DNA of 64,000 bases from assembly GCA_030041375.1 (NCBI GenBank), contig JASHOA010000018.1:1-64000 (forward strand), in the 5' to 3' direction. Shown here in pieces: positions 53,253 through 63,312 of the stretch. The stretch comes from Acetobacteraceae bacterium. GTDB taxonomy: Bacteria > Pseudomonadota > Alphaproteobacteria > Acetobacterales > Acetobacteraceae. The translations under genes were made by a program, and so were the position numbers. The notes below the pieces were generated by a model. That model had not been told where the DNA came from. It did not search any database and saw only the letters and a list, made by a program, of their open reading frames with translations. Within the stretch, counting starts at the first letter, position 1; every line of letters begins with the position of its first letter.

Positions 53253-54250
53253 CGCAGCAGCCCTTCGGAGCGAAACCAGGCCAGGGCATCGGCAATCGCC
53301 TCGCGCGCCGGGCGTGGGCGATACCCGAGCTCTGCCTCGGCCTTGGCCGACGAGAAGAACATCTTCTTGCGCGCCATCACCAGGGTGTCTCGTGTCATTG
53401 CCGGTGTCCTGCCGCTCAGGCGCGCGAAGGCCTCGGCGGCAACTGCGAGCGGGAAAAGGGGGGTGACGGGCAGGCGCAGCCATGGCGGCCTTCGTCCTGC
53501 TGCGTACGCGATCAGGGCAAGGAGGGCGCCGAGAGAGAGATTTTCCCCGCCCAGGATGTAGCGCTCCCCGATCCGCCCGCGATCTGCCGCGGCCAGGTGG
53601 CCGGCCGCGACGTCGTCAACGTGCACGACATTGAGCCCGGTATCGACGTAGGCCGGTATCCGGCCGCGCGCCGCATCGAGAACAATCCGCCCGGTCGGGG
53701 TTGGCTTGATGTCGCCTGGACCGATCGGCGAGGAGGGATTGACGATCACCACCGGAAGCCCGGCTGCTGCTTCCTCCTGCACCGCCTGCTCGGCAAGATA
53801 CTTCGAGCGCTTGTAGGGGCCGACCAGGGCGGCCGGATCGAGCGGCGTCGCTTCGCTGGCCGGACTGCCATCGGCCGTCAGGCCGAGCGCGGCAACGCTG
53901 CTGGTATAGACGATGCGCTCCGCCCCGGCGGCACGGGCCGCCTGCATCATGGCGCGCGTGCCTGCGACATTGGTTGCGAGCATCGTTGCCGGATCGGGCA
54001 CCCAGAGCCGATAATCGGCCGCGACGTGGAAGATCTGCCGGCAGCCGGCAGCCGCCCGGCCAAGAGAGTTCGCGTCTTGCAGGTCCCCCTCGATCAGTTC
54101 GGCACTCGTGAGGCCGAGCAAATTGCGCCGGTTGCTGCCGCGGCGGACCAGGAGGCGCAAACGCGTGCCGCGGGCGGCGAGTGCGGCCGCCACCGCACGC
54201 CCCACGAAACCGGTGGCGCCGGTGACGAGAACGGGGTCGCTGCCGTTCAT
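53249..54250 (-). CDS. hpnA: Hopanoid-associated sugar epimerase HpnA
   Basis: This 333-residue extended SDR (NAD-dependent epimerase fold) has the cofactor loop VTGATGFVGRAV near 12, YTSSVAALG near 117 and catalytic YKRSK near 150. NPSSPIGPGDIKPTPTGRIV is diagnostic for HpnA. ATG 54250 is the first gene start of the hopanoid operon, so the promoter should lie in the roughly 100 bases to hpnL on the other strand. Confidence 0.9.
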   Translation of the reverse strand: MNGSDPVLVTGATGFVGRAVAAALAARGTRLRLLVRRGSNRRNLLGLTSAELIEGDLQDANSLGRAAAGCRQIFHVAADYRLWVPDPATMLATNVAGTRAMMQAARAAGAERIVYTSSVAALGLTADGSPASEATPLDPAALVGPYKRSKYLAEQAVQEEAAAGLPVVIVNPSSPIGPGDIKPTPTGRIVLDAARGRIPAYVDTGLNVVHVDDVAAGHLAAADRGRIGERYILGGENLSLGALLALIAYAAGRRPPWLRLPVTPLFPLAVAAEAFARLSGRTPAMTRDTLVMARKKMFFSSAKAEAELGYRPRPAREAIADALAWFRSEGLLR

Positions 54251-54348
54251 CGCCGGCTCCTCCTCGGTCAGCGCTGGGCCCCACGGCCGTGTATAGCGGT
54301 CCGGCCGGCAGTGTTGTAGAGGCGGGCCTTGCCTCGGCGGGAATCGCT

Positions 54349-55323
54349 TTGAATACCAGGACGCTCTCTGTCGCGGCGGCGCTTGCAGGCCTCGCGGCCG
54401 CCACGGTGCTGTCCGGGTGGTTCGGGTTCCGTCGCGTACTGGACGCCGCACTGTCTGTCGGCTGGCACGGCTTCGCCATCCTGACCCTCTGGCAGGGGGT
54501 GGTGTTTGTCCTGCTCGGGCTGGCCTGGTGGACGTTGTTGCCGAGCCGCCAGCCCGTCCGCGTGCTGGTCGGAGCGCGGATGGTGCGGGATGCCGTGTCG
54601 AACTGCCTGCCTCTCTCGGCTGTCGGCGGGTTCGTGTTCGGGGCGCGGGCGGCCAATCTCGGCGGAGTTTCCTGGTCGATGGCGTCCGCTTCCACGCTTG
54701 TCGACGTCACCTCCGAGTTCCTGAGCCAGCTTGTCTTCGCCGGGGGTGGGCTGGCCCTGCTCATTGCGCAGAAGCCAAGCTGGCAGCTCGCCTTGCCGTT
54801 CGCCGCCGGGATCATGCTCGGCGCGCTTGCAGGAGCTGTTTTCATTGCACTCCAACGCGGCTCGGCGGGCCTGGCGGAGCGGCTGAGCCGCCGTTTCGGT
54901 TCAGCGTGGCTCGCGGACCTGGCTGGCCGGATGGCCGCCATGCAGCGGGAACTCACGCAGATCTATGCGGCCTTGCCGCGCTTCGGGGCTGCCTTTCTGC
55001 TGCATCTCATGGCCTGGATTGCGAATGGCGTGGGAAGCTGGCTCATCATGCGCTTCACTGGTGCTGTCATCGGGCTTCCGGCGGCACTTGCCATTGAGGG
55101 CCTGTTGCAGGCGATATTGACCCTGGCGTTCGCAGTACCCGGTTTTGCCGGTGTGCAGGAATTCGCCTATGTCGGGCTGGGCGGCCTTTTCGGCTTGGCG
55201 CCGGAAGCCGCAATCGCCGTTTCATTGGTGCGCCGTGCCCGCGACGTGGTCGTCGGCGTCCCGATCCTCGCCGTCTGGCAGCTCCTCGAGGCACGACGCC
55301 TCGCGCCGAGCCGCTCGACCTGA
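54349..55323 (+). CDS. hpnL: HpnL-type membrane protein (lysylphosphatidylglycerol synthase TM domain-like)
   Basis: This protein of about 324 residues has seven to eight hydrophobic segments of the UPF0104/LPG-synthase membrane fold, with LPLSAVGGFVFGARAANLGGVSW near 90 and VPGFAGVQEFAYVGLGGLFG near 265. Such proteins adjoin hopanoid operons as HpnL and are thought to move hopanoids or their precursors across the membrane. The start is uncertain. TTG 54349 follows GGCGGGAA; a longer frame begins at GTG 54289. It is divergent from hpnA and converges on the RND gene. Confidence 0.75.
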   Translation: MNTRTLSVAAALAGLAAATVLSGWFGFRRVLDAALSVGWHGFAILTLWQGVVFVLLGLAWWTLLPSRQPVRVLVGARMVRDAVSNCLPLSAVGGFVFGARAANLGGVSWSMASASTLVDVTSEFLSQLVFAGGGLALLIAQKPSWQLALPFAAGIMLGALAGAVFIALQRGSAGLAERLSRRFGSAWLADLAGRMAAMQRELTQIYAALPRFGAAFLLHLMAWIANGVGSWLIMRFTGAVIGLPAALAIEGLLQAILTLAFAVPGFAGVQEFAYVGLGGLFGLAPEAAIAVSLVRRARDVVVGVPILAVWQLLEARRLAPSRST

Positions 55324-55373
55324 CGGCGCTCCGCCGCTCCGTGAGCCCGGCGAGCTTCGGCAAGAGCTGCCAT

Positions 55374-58300
55374 TCAAGTCCGCTCCGCCACGGCCTCCAC
55401 GGCAGCTACCGGCAATGGCTTCCGCCATTCCTCGAAGCGCTGCAGCAGAACGAAGAAGGACGGCACGAAAAGCACGGCAAGGCAAGTCGAGGCAAGCATC
55501 CCGCTTGCCACGGTGATGCCGATCGACTTGCGCGAAGCAGCCCCCGCACCGCTTGCCAGCACCAGCGGCATGACACCAAGGATGAACGCGATCGAGGTCA
55601 TCAGGATCGGGCGGAAGCGCTTGTGTGCCGCCTCGATGGCTGCCTCCAGAATCGTCTTGCCGTGCAGAAGGCGCTCCTCGCGCGCGACTTCGACGATCAG
55701 AATGGCGTTCTTGGCCGAGAGCGCGATCAGCAGAATAAGGCCGATCTGGACATAGAGGTTGTTGGCAACCCCGAGCGATGTCAGTGCGATTGCCGGGCCG
55801 ATCAGCGAGAGCGGGACGGCAAGAATCACCGAAATCGGTGCCAGCCAGCTCTCGTACTGTCCGGCCAGCACGAGATAGACGAGCAGGATGCCGAGCGCGA
55901 AGACGTAAATGATCTGATTCCCGACCAGGATCTCCTGGTACGACATCGCGGTCCAGTCATAGCCCGTACCCGGCGGCAATACATGCGCCGCGAGATCGCT
56001 CATGACCGCGAGCGCCTGGCCGGAGCTGTGGCCAGCGGCGGGGCCGCCGGCAACGGTCGCCGCGGGATAGAGGTTATAGAGCGTAACCAGGGCCGGTCCC
56101 ACTGCGGACGCATGATCGAGTACGGCGCCGAGCGGTACCATCGTCCCTTCTGCGTTGCGTACCTTGAGTGCCTCGATGTCGCCTGGCCGGACCCGGAACG
56201 GACCGTCCGCCTGGGTATAGACCTGGAACACACGGCCGAACTTGATGAACTGCCCGACATAGCTCGAGCCCAGATAGCTGCTGAGGGTCGAGAATACCTG
56301 CCCGACAGTCACGTGCAGGACCTCCGCCTTGGTACGATCGACGTTCACCTGGATGGCGGGTGAGTCGGCACGGAACGAGGTGTTGAGCCGCTGCAGACTG
56401 CTCTGTGCATTGCCGTCGGCAACAATGGTGCGGGTCAGCGACTGCAGCTTGTCGAAATCCTGGCTGCCGTCCCTGAGTTCCACCATCATCGTAAAGCCGC
56501 CGGTATTGCCGATCCCCTGAATGGGTGGGGGTATCAGCACGAAGGCGGAACCGTTCGGCAGCCCCGTGAGCGCCTTCGTCAGATGCATGTAGATCGCGGG
56601 CAGGCTCTCGGATGGGCCGCGCTGGCTCCAGTCCTTCAGGATGACGTAGGCGACCCCACCGTTTGCCAGGGTAGCCGAGTTGTCCAAAATCGAAATCCCG
56701 CTGACGGTGATCACATGCTCGACTCCGGGGGTCGCAGCGGCGATTTTCTGCACCGCGGCCAGAGCCTGGTTGGTGCGCTGCAACGATGCGCCGTCCGGGA
56801 GCTGCACGCCGACCATCACATAGCCCTGATCCTCGTTTGGCAGGAAACCCGTCGGCACGCGCGCGATACCGATGAGACCCGCCGCCATGAAAATGATCGC
56901 CAGCACCACCATCACGCCGCTGTGCCGCGTCATGAAGGCGATCAGCCGGACGTACGGTCGCTCGATGCCTGCATAGCCCACGTTGAAGATGCGGTAGAAA
57001 AAATTGCGCCGTTCGGGCGGCACGGGAGGCCGCAGCCAAAGTGCACACTGTGTTGGCTTCAGCGTCGCCGCATTGATTGCGCTGATCAGCGCCGTCGCGG
57101 CGATCACGAGTGCGAACTGCGCATACATCTGCCCGGTCAGGCCCGGCAGGAAGGCCGCCGGCACGAACACCGACATCAGCACCAGCGTAATACCGATGAT
57201 CGGGCCGAACAGCTCGCGCATGGCCTGAACTGCTGCCTGCCGCGCGGTCAATCCGCGCTCGATGTGATGGGCCGCTCCTTCGACGACGACGATCGCGTCA
57301 TCGACGACGATGCCGATCGCCAGTACGATCGCGAACAGGGTAGAGAGGTTAATCGTGAACCCGAGAACAGCCATCGCCGCAAAGGCGCCGATGATCGTTA
57401 CCGGCACCGTGGTGGCTGGCACCAGGCTTGCCCGCCAGTCCTGCAGGAATACCACGATCACCAGCAGCACCAGGATGCCGGCCTCGATCAGGGTCTTGTA
57501 GACCTCGTGGATCGAGGCAGCGACGAATCGCGTCGTGTCAAAGGGAATCGACCATACGAGCCCCGCCGGGAAGCTTCCTGCCAGGGTCTTCATCGTCGTC
57601 GTCACTTCGTGCGCGACAGCAAGCGCGTTGGCGCCCGGGGTCTGGTAGATTGCGATGCCGGCGGCGGGCCGGCCGTCGTACGTAAACGCCTGGCCATAGG
57701 TCTGCGCGCCAAGCTCGACGTGCCCGATATCCCTGATGCGCACGATTTGTCCGCCTGCGCCCTGGCCGGACTTGACCACGATGTCAGCGAACTGGGCCGG
57801 GTCTGTAAGTCTACCCTGCACATTCACCGTGTACTGGTAGTTCTGGCCCGACGGAACCGGCGGCGCTCCGATCTGGCCGGCCGTGACTTCGGTGTTCTGC
57901 CCCTGGATCGCGTTGATCACGTCATCCGGGGTGAGCCCGAACGACTGGAGTTTGTTTGGGTTGAGCCAGATACGCATGGCGTACTGCCCGGCACCGAACA
58001 CTGCGACGTTGCCTACGCCGGGCAGGCGCGACAGCTCATTCACGAGGTTGATGGTGGCGTAGTTGCTGAGGAAAAGGCTGTCGTACTGGCCTTTGTCGCC
58101 AACCAGGGTGATGATTTGCAGGATCGCGGTGGAGCGCTTCTGGACAGTTACGCCTTGGGCCTGCACGGCCGCCGGAAGGGAGGCGAGTACGCTCGCCACC
58201 TTGTTCTGCACAAGAACCTGCGCGAAATTGAGGTCCGTGCCGATCCGAAAGGTAACGGTGAGCGTGTAGCTGCCATCCGAGGCGCTGGTGGACTGCATGT

Positions 58301-58532
58301 AGAGCATGCCTTCGACACCGTTCACCGCCTGTTCGATCGGCAGCGCCACGTTCTGCATAACCGTGACCGCGCTTGCTCCCGGGTAGCTCGTCGTCACCTG
58401 CACTGTCGGCGGCACAACGTTCGGGTACTGCGCGACGGGTAATTCGAGAAGCGCGACGCCGCCGAGAAGCACGAAGAGGATCGCCAGCACGTTGGCGAGG
58501 ACCGGACGCGCAATGAAAAACTCCGAGATCAT
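55374..58532 (-). CDS. RND efflux pump inner-membrane transporter (HAE1/AcrB type)
   Basis: This 1052-residue proton-driven exporter has twelve helices and two large periplasmic domains. It starts [23 protein letters not shown], then [21 protein letters not shown]. The central proton-relay helix has [14 protein letters not shown] (two Asp) and the later helix has [16 protein letters not shown] (Lys). [21 protein letters not shown] opens the second periplasmic domain. Hydrophobic, drug-like substrates are typical. It follows its adaptor gene by 16 bases, and no outer-membrane channel gene is nearby. It is not HpnN-like. Confidence 0.95.
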   Translation of the reverse strand: MISEFFIARPVLANVLAILFVLLGGVALLELPVAQYPNVVPPTVQVTTSYPGASAVTVMQNVALPIEQAVNGVEGMLYMQSTSASDGSYTLTVTFRIGTDLNFAQVLVQNKVASVLASLPAAVQAQGVTVQKRSTAILQIITLVGDKGQYDSLFLSNYATINLVNELSRLPGVGNVAVFGAGQYAMRIWLNPNKLQSFGLTPDDVINAIQGQNTEVTAGQIGAPPVPSGQNYQYTVNVQGRLTDPAQFADIVVKSGQGAGGQIVRIRDIGHVELGAQTYGQAFTYDGRPAAGIAIYQTPGANALAVAHEVTTTMKTLAGSFPAGLVWSIPFDTTRFVAASIHEVYKTLIEAGILVLLVIVVFLQDWRASLVPATTVPVTIIGAFAAMAVLGFTINLSTLFAIVLAIGIVVDDAIVVVEGAAHHIERGLTARQAAVQAMRELFGPIIGITLVLMSVFVPAAFLPGLTGQMYAQFALVIAATALISAINAATLKPTQCALWLRPPVPPERRNFFYRIFNVGYAGIERPYVRLIAFMTRHSGVMVVLAIIFMAAGLIGIARVPTGFLPNEDQGYVMVGVQLPDGASLQRTNQALAAVQKIAAATPGVEHVITVSGISILDNSATLANGGVAYVILKDWSQRGPSESLPAIYMHLTKALTGLPNGSAFVLIPPPIQGIGNTGGFTMMVELRDGSQDFDKLQSLTRTIVADGNAQSSLQRLNTSFRADSPAIQVNVDRTKAEVLHVTVGQVFSTLSSYLGSSYVGQFIKFGRVFQVYTQADGPFRVRPGDIEALKVRNAEGTMVPLGAVLDHASAVGPALVTLYNLYPAATVAGGPAAGHSSGQALAVMSDLAAHVLPPGTGYDWTAMSYQEILVGNQIIYVFALGILLVYLVLAGQYESWLAPISVILAVPLSLIGPAIALTSLGVANNLYVQIGLILLIALSAKNAILIVEVAREERLLHGKTILEAAIEAAHKRFRPILMTSIAFILGVMPLVLASGAGAASRKSIGITVASGMLASTCLAVLFVPSFFVLLQRFEEWRKPLPVAAVEAVAERT

Positions 58533-58548
58533 CAGGCGCGTCCCGCCG

Positions 58549-59706
58549 TCACTTGTCCGGCGCGCCCTGCTCGGCGATCATGGTCAGCTTCGGGGCGACG
58601 ACCTGGCCCGGGATCGCCCGGCTGAGGCCGTCTACGATCACCTTGTCGGAGGGCTCGAGACCGGCCGTGATGATGCGAAGGCTGCCCTGCTGCTGCCCGA
58701 GCGTCACGCGGCGCTGCTCGACTTTATTGTCGGCGCCAAGCACGAGCACGTAGCTGCCCTGCTGGTCGGTGGCCCACGCGGTATCCGGGATCAGGAGAGC
58801 GTTGTCGAGTTTGCCCTCCGGGACGCGCACACGGACGAAGAAGCCCGGCAGCAACGTATGTGCCGGGTTGGCGAAGCGCGCCCGCACCATCAGAGTCCCG
58901 GTGGAGGGATCGACATCCGGTGAGACATAGTCAAGCACGCCGTGGTGCGGGTAGCCGGTCTCGTCGGCGAGGCCGATATCGATCGGGACCACACCGAGCT
59001 TGGCAATGGTGAGCCCTTTGGCGCGGAGCGCGGCCCGGATCCGGAGCACGTCCTGTTCGGCGAGGTTGAAGGTGACATAGAGCGGATCGAGCGAGATGAT
59101 GGTGGCCAGTGTTGTGGGTCCGGTCTGCCCAACCAGGGCGCCGATGGCCTGGAGATGTGTCGTCACGACGCCGTCAAACGGCGCGTTGACGCGGGTGTAA
59201 CTCAGGTTGATGGCAGCGTTGGCAAGATTGGCCTCGTCCTGCTCGACGACGGCTTGATCGGAGTCACGCTTGGCGCGCGCGACATCGAGCTTCGACTGCG
59301 AGGCGAAGTTCTGCGCCGCGAGCTGGGACTGGCGGATAAACTCCGCTTGCGCCTGCACGAGTTCGGCCTTGGCGGCCGCCAGCTGTCCTTCCGCCTGCTG
59401 TTGCTTGGCCTGGTAGGGGGGCGGCTCTATCACGAAAAGATTGGTGCCCTTGGTGACGTAGGCCCCGTCCTTGTAGTTGATCTGCTGCAGGAAGCCCGCC
59501 ACACGCGCGACCAGATTCACCTGGTCGATAGAAACGGTATTGCCGGTGACCTCGAGATAGAGGGTGACGTTCCTCGTGAGCGGCGTCGCTACGCCAACCT
59601 CCGACGGCGGCGGTGCGACATAGCGGTTTTGCTGCTTGCAGCCGGAAAGCACGAACAGCCCCGCGAACAGCATCGCTGCGAGCCCGGTCAGGCGTGTGCG
59701 GCGCAT
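58549..59706 (-). CDS. RND efflux periplasmic adaptor lipoprotein (MFP)
   Basis: This 385-residue adaptor is a lipoprotein, with a lipobox LSGCKQ near residue 23 after a hydrophobic stretch. The barrel-sandwich part has [19 protein letters not shown] near 65 and [20 protein letters not shown] near 170, flanking an alpha-hairpin rich in Ala, Gln and Glu. [17 protein letters not shown] near 280 is the beta-barrel motif of AcrA-type proteins. ATG 59706 was chosen over a longer frame because it starts the signal peptide. It precedes the RND pump gene in one operon. Confidence 0.93.
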   Translation of the reverse strand: MRRTRLTGLAAMLFAGLFVLSGCKQQNRYVAPPPSEVGVATPLTRNVTLYLEVTGNTVSIDQVNLVARVAGFLQQINYKDGAYVTKGTNLFVIEPPPYQAKQQQAEGQLAAAKAELVQAQAEFIRQSQLAAQNFASQSKLDVARAKRDSDQAVVEQDEANLANAAINLSYTRVNAPFDGVVTTHLQAIGALVGQTGPTTLATIISLDPLYVTFNLAEQDVLRIRAALRAKGLTIAKLGVVPIDIGLADETGYPHHGVLDYVSPDVDPSTGTLMVRARFANPAHTLLPGFFVRVRVPEGKLDNALLIPDTAWATDQQGSYVLVLGADNKVEQRRVTLGQQQGSLRIITAGLEPSDKVIVDGLSRAIPGQVVAPKLTMIAEQGAPDK

Positions 59707-60055
59707 CTCATCCCCGGACAGTGATTTTCCGACACCCCTGATTCCAGAACTCCGCCCCACTGTTTCGGCCGGGAGCATTCACGATGTTCAAAGCATAGGC
59801 GCCAGGCGCCGGGTTCTGCAAGCAGGGCGGCCGGTCATGTACGATGGCTGGTGCTCGGCGCACCGGCGGCAGGGGATGTGAGAATAGCCAGCTCGTCCCG
59901 TGAATTCGTTGCAACTGTCGCCGCTTCTTCCCTCGCACTGGCGCGGATCCGCGTGCTGGCGAAAGAGCGCCGAGGCAGCGCAGGAACGCAAGGGTACGGA
60001 AAGAGCAAAAGAATAAGCGAGGGACTCCCGCCGATCCACCGCGAGCGATCGCGGG
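59707..60055. other. Gene-free gap of about 350 bases
   Basis: This holds the upstream region of the adaptor-RND operon and the downstream region of the Sel1-repeat gene, both on the minus strand. I see the palindrome-like GGCGCCAGGCGCC near 59798-59810 and the repeat remnant copy H at its right edge. No clear promoter, terminator or RNA gene is visible. Confidence 0.5.
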
Positions 60056-60059
60056 CTAG
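60039..60059 (+). repeat. Dispersed two-hairpin repeat, copy H (remnant)
   Basis: This 21-base remnant of the right end of module 2 ends in GATCGCGGGCTAG. Its CTAG supplies the TAG stop codon of the Sel1-repeat gene on the minus strand. The left part is not recognisable. Confidence 0.45.
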
Positions 60060-61843
60060 CTCCGTGTCTCGCTGAGCGCTGTTCGGTCGGGTGGGAGCAG
60101 CGGGGGCAATTCGGCAAGATAGCCGTTGGCCTCCGCGAGCCCCTGGCTCGCCGCACGCTCCAGCCAGCGGCGGGCCTCGACCGGATCCCGAACGCCGGCG
60201 CTGCCATGCAGGTAGTAGCGACCGAGCATCAGTTGCGCGTGCCCATGTCCGCGTTCAGCGGCGGCGAGGAACCAGCGCGCAGCGCGCGGGCGGTCGGGGG
60301 GAATGTCATGGCCGCCGCCGAGCAACGCACCCACCGCAAACATCGCACCCACATGCCCCCGTTGTGCCGCCTTCTGGTACAGGCGGAGCGCCTCGGTATG
60401 ATCGCGCGATCCCCCTTGCCCGCTGATGAACATCTCGGCGAGCATCACCTCGGCCTCTGCCAGGCCCGCCTCGGCTGCGCGGGCAATCCAGGCCCGACCG
60501 GCAGCTACGTCGGTCTCGACCCCGCGCCCCTCGATCAGCATGCGCCCGTACCAGTACTGCGCGTTCACCACTCCGTCTGCCGCACGTCGCATCCACGCCA
60601 GCGCCGCTCGTTCGTCCCGCTCCACGCCAAGCCCTTCAGCGAGGCACACCCCGAAATTGAAGGCGGCAACCAGATCTCCCGAACTCGCCGCCTGTTCGAA
60701 CCATTCGCGAGCCCGTTTCGCGTCGTCCCGTTCGCCGGCACCCTGGAGAAGGACGCCGGCGAGGTCGACCTTGGCACGCTCGTCGCCCTTCTCTGCGGCG
60801 ATGCGGAACCAGCGGGCGGCCTCGATGGCATCGCGGGCCACACCGCCTCCCGTCAGATGCAGGCGCCCGAGCGCACGCGCGGCCGCAGCGTGTCCCCCCT
60901 CTGCGGCGCGGCGGTACCAGATCGCAGCCTCCGCGTAGTTGGGCGGCAGGTCGCCGCCGCGAGCGTAGAGATCGCCAACAATTGCCGCGGCCTCGAGATC
61001 TCCGCCGATCGCCGCCCGTCGAAGCCAGGATTCGCCCTCCAGCGCGTCCCTCGGCACGCCGCGGCCCTCCATCAACATCAGCCCGAGGCGGGCCGAGGCG
61101 GCGCGGACTCCCTTATCCGCGGCCACCCGATAGAGCTTCACCGCAGCCTCAGGATCGGCCGCCATGCCCAATCCGCGCTCGGCCATCAGCCCGAGCATAT
61201 ATTGCCCCATCGGCAGGCCAGCTTCGGCGGCGGTCCGGAGCAACCCGCAGGCCTGAGCATAGCCGGCCATGTCGGAGGCCTTGCGCGCCAGCGCGAGCCC
61301 GAGCCCGAGCGCTCCCTGCGGCGAGCCGGCCGCTGCCGCCTTGCGATACCACTCCTCTCCCGCCGCCGCATCCCGCATTGGCTGCGGGCCGTTGGTGAGC
61401 AGATAGCCGAGCACCGCCTGGCCGTCCGGAGCCCCCGCCGCCGCTGCCTTGCGCGCCCAGGCCAGTGCTTTCTCGTAGTCCGGCCGCGGCAGCCCGCTGG
61501 CCGCAAACAGTGCCGCCGCTTTGGCGCCGGGCGCGGCCGATGGAGCCGCGCCTCCGACCCCGTGCAGATAGAGGCCGGCCAGCAGCGATTGCGCCTCGGT
61601 GTAGCCACTGGCGGCGGCGCGTTCCAGCCAACGGGCAGACTCGGTCCGGCTTGCCGGAACGCCGGCACCCTCAAGATAGGCTCTGCCGAGCTGGTATTCG
61701 GCCTCGCTCACGCCCGCCAAAGCGGCGCGTGCGAAGAGCGGAAACGCCTGCGCGGCCCGCCCTTCCTTCGCCATCCGTTTCGCGCGCTTGAGCGCCGCCT
61801 TGGGCGAGAGCGAGCCGACTACGCGGTCGAAAAGGCGCACCAC
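60056..61843 (-). CDS. Sel1-repeat (SLR/TPR-like) protein
   Basis: This 595-residue protein is built of roughly a dozen or more 36-residue Sel1-like repeats. Examples are YQLGRAYLEGAGVPASRTES with WLERAAASGYTEAQ, ASARLGLMLMEGRGVPRDAL, and GRLHLTGGGVARDA. The first 25 residues are basic and not a convincing signal peptide. Sel1 proteins are solenoid scaffolds for protein contacts, often at the envelope. It follows the HlyD-type gene by 41 bases on the same strand, so it probably belongs to the type I secretion unit. Its stop codon is formed by repeat remnant H. Confidence 0.85.
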   Translation of the reverse strand: MVRLFDRVVGSLSPKAALKRAKRMAKEGRAAQAFPLFARAALAGVSEAEYQLGRAYLEGAGVPASRTESARWLERAAASGYTEAQSLLAGLYLHGVGGAAPSAAPGAKAAALFAASGLPRPDYEKALAWARKAAAAGAPDGQAVLGYLLTNGPQPMRDAAAGEEWYRKAAAAGSPQGALGLGLALARKASDMAGYAQACGLLRTAAEAGLPMGQYMLGLMAERGLGMAADPEAAVKLYRVAADKGVRAASARLGLMLMEGRGVPRDALEGESWLRRAAIGGDLEAAAIVGDLYARGGDLPPNYAEAAIWYRRAAEGGHAAAARALGRLHLTGGGVARDAIEAARWFRIAAEKGDERAKVDLAGVLLQGAGERDDAKRAREWFEQAASSGDLVAAFNFGVCLAEGLGVERDERAALAWMRRAADGVVNAQYWYGRMLIEGRGVETDVAAGRAWIARAAEAGLAEAEVMLAEMFISGQGGSRDHTEALRLYQKAAQRGHVGAMFAVGALLGGGHDIPPDRPRAARWFLAAAERGHGHAQLMLGRYYLHGSAGVRDPVEARRWLERAASQGLAEANGYLAELPPLLPPDRTALSETRS

Positions 61844-61884
61844 CTCAACAGCCTCCAGGCCTCGCCGCCCGCGCCGTCATCCGC

Positions 61885-63312
61885 TCAGGACGGCTCGTTG
61901 AGGCCCTGGGTAAAGACCGGAACGATCCGCTCGAGCAGGTATTGCATGACCGTCTGGGTGCCGACGCGAATATCGGTTTCGACCGGCATCCCGGGGATGA
62001 CCCGGAAATCGGCCGGTACGTTACGAAGGTTCATCTTATCGAGTGTGACCCGCGCTGCATAATAAAGTTCCGCCGTCGGAATATCTTGCGGCGTGACCGA
62101 GGGTGTCGTCTGCATCTGCATCAATTGTGCGGCGAGCTGCTGGGGAGTGAAGGAATCGGAAGTCACCACCCGCACCGTGCCGCTCGCGTCGCCAAAGATC
62201 GGGAACGGAAAGGTCGCGAACTTGATGACTGTCGGCTGACCGACCTTGACGAAGCCCTGATAGGCCCCGTCGATGTAAGTCTCGACCTCGAGCGGCGCAT
62301 GCAAGGGCGAGAGCGAGAAGAACGACTGGCCGGATTGCATCACCGAGCCGACCGAGATGCCGCTCGCGAGCTGCAGCACCACTGCATCCTGTGGCGCGCG
62401 CAGCTCGATCAGCTTGCTCACCAGCTCCGCCTTGGTGATCGACTGGCGGACCCCTTCGAGCTGCGGCACGTTGGTTGCAAGCTGGGCGGAGAGCTGCGCG
62501 TTCCACTGCTGGAGGAAGGCATCGCGCTGCGCCTTGGTCGCCTCGAGCGTCTGCTCGGAGCTTTGCGCCTGGGCGACATACTGCGCAACACTCGCCGCCA
62601 TCGATACGCGCTGATCCTCCGATTGCAGGGTGGTGAGCTGGCTGCCCGCGTTCAGCTTCTGCAACAAGACGTTCATGGCCTCGATCTGGGTCGCCAGTAC
62701 CAGCCGGTCGCGGTAATAGGCGGCTTGCCCGTCCGCGCCCTCCACCTGTGCGGCAAGGCTCGAGATCTGCTGATCGTAGCCGTTCAGCGTGTATTTGAGC
62801 TGTGCCATCCGCTGCGCGTAGATCGCGGCCTGCAGAAGTTGGTCGCGATTGTTGGGATCCGTCGCCTTATAGGGCTTGCCGTCGAACTCCGCCCGCTCCT
62901 CTGCGACCTCTGCGGAAAGCGACGATTCCTGGGCCATCAGCGTCTGGAGATCCGCTTGCGCCTCGGTCGGATCCAGGGTCGCGATCACCTGGCCGGCACG
63001 CACCACCTGCCCGACATGAACATCGATCGAGCGGACGATCGAGGTCTCGAGAGGTTCGAGCTGAATCGTTGGCGCGCGCGAAATCACCTGCCCATCGGCC
63101 GTCACCTCCATGTCCATCGGCATGAACTCGGCGATCAGCAGCATGGTGACGACCAACGCGGCAATCACCCAGATGGTGTTGCGCGCGATCCGCTTCGGCG
63201 GCGCCTCGAGGATGATCGTCGAAGGGGACTGAAACTCCAGGGTAGCGGCGTCGAGAGCGGCGCCGCGCGGAGCGTCAATCTGCTTCGATTGGGACAGGCG
63301 CAGGAGTGGCAT
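61885..63312 (-). CDS. HlyD-family type I secretion periplasmic adaptor
   Basis: This 475-residue protein has one N-terminal helix (NTIWVIAALVVTMLLIAEF, near 45-63), followed by PLETSIVRSIDVHVGQVVRAGQVIATLDPT (lipoyl half). A long Gln/Ala-rich coiled coil runs about 115-300. The second half includes IELRAPQDAVVLQLASGISVGSV and ends with YYAARVTLDKMNL and GMPVETDIRVGTQTVMQYLL, the C-terminal beta-barrel of HlyD/LapC-type proteins. It links an inner-membrane ABC exporter to an outer-membrane channel. It overlaps the ABC gene by 38 bases. Confidence 0.92.
   Translation of the reverse strand: MPLLRLSQSKQIDAPRGAALDAATLEFQSPSTIILEAPPKRIARNTIWVIAALVVTMLLIAEFMPMDMEVTADGQVISRAPTIQLEPLETSIVRSIDVHVGQVVRAGQVIATLDPTEAQADLQTLMAQESSLSAEVAEERAEFDGKPYKATDPNNRDQLLQAAIYAQRMAQLKYTLNGYDQQISSLAAQVEGADGQAAYYRDRLVLATQIEAMNVLLQKLNAGSQLTTLQSEDQRVSMAASVAQYVAQAQSSEQTLEATKAQRDAFLQQWNAQLSAQLATNVPQLEGVRQSITKAELVSKLIELRAPQDAVVLQLASGISVGSVMQSGQSFFSLSPLHAPLEVETYIDGAYQGFVKVGQPTVIKFATFPFPIFGDASGTVRVVTSDSFTPQQLAAQLMQMQTTPSVTPQDIPTAELYYAARVTLDKMNLRNVPADFRVIPGMPVETDIRVGTQTVMQYLLERIVPVFTQGLNEPS

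Noticed and set aside
55374-59706. Hopanoid transporter HpnN as identity of the RND pump
   Set aside because: The protein has the AcrB/HAE1 pattern with a separate adaptor lipoprotein. It converges on hpnL and is not part of the hpn operon.
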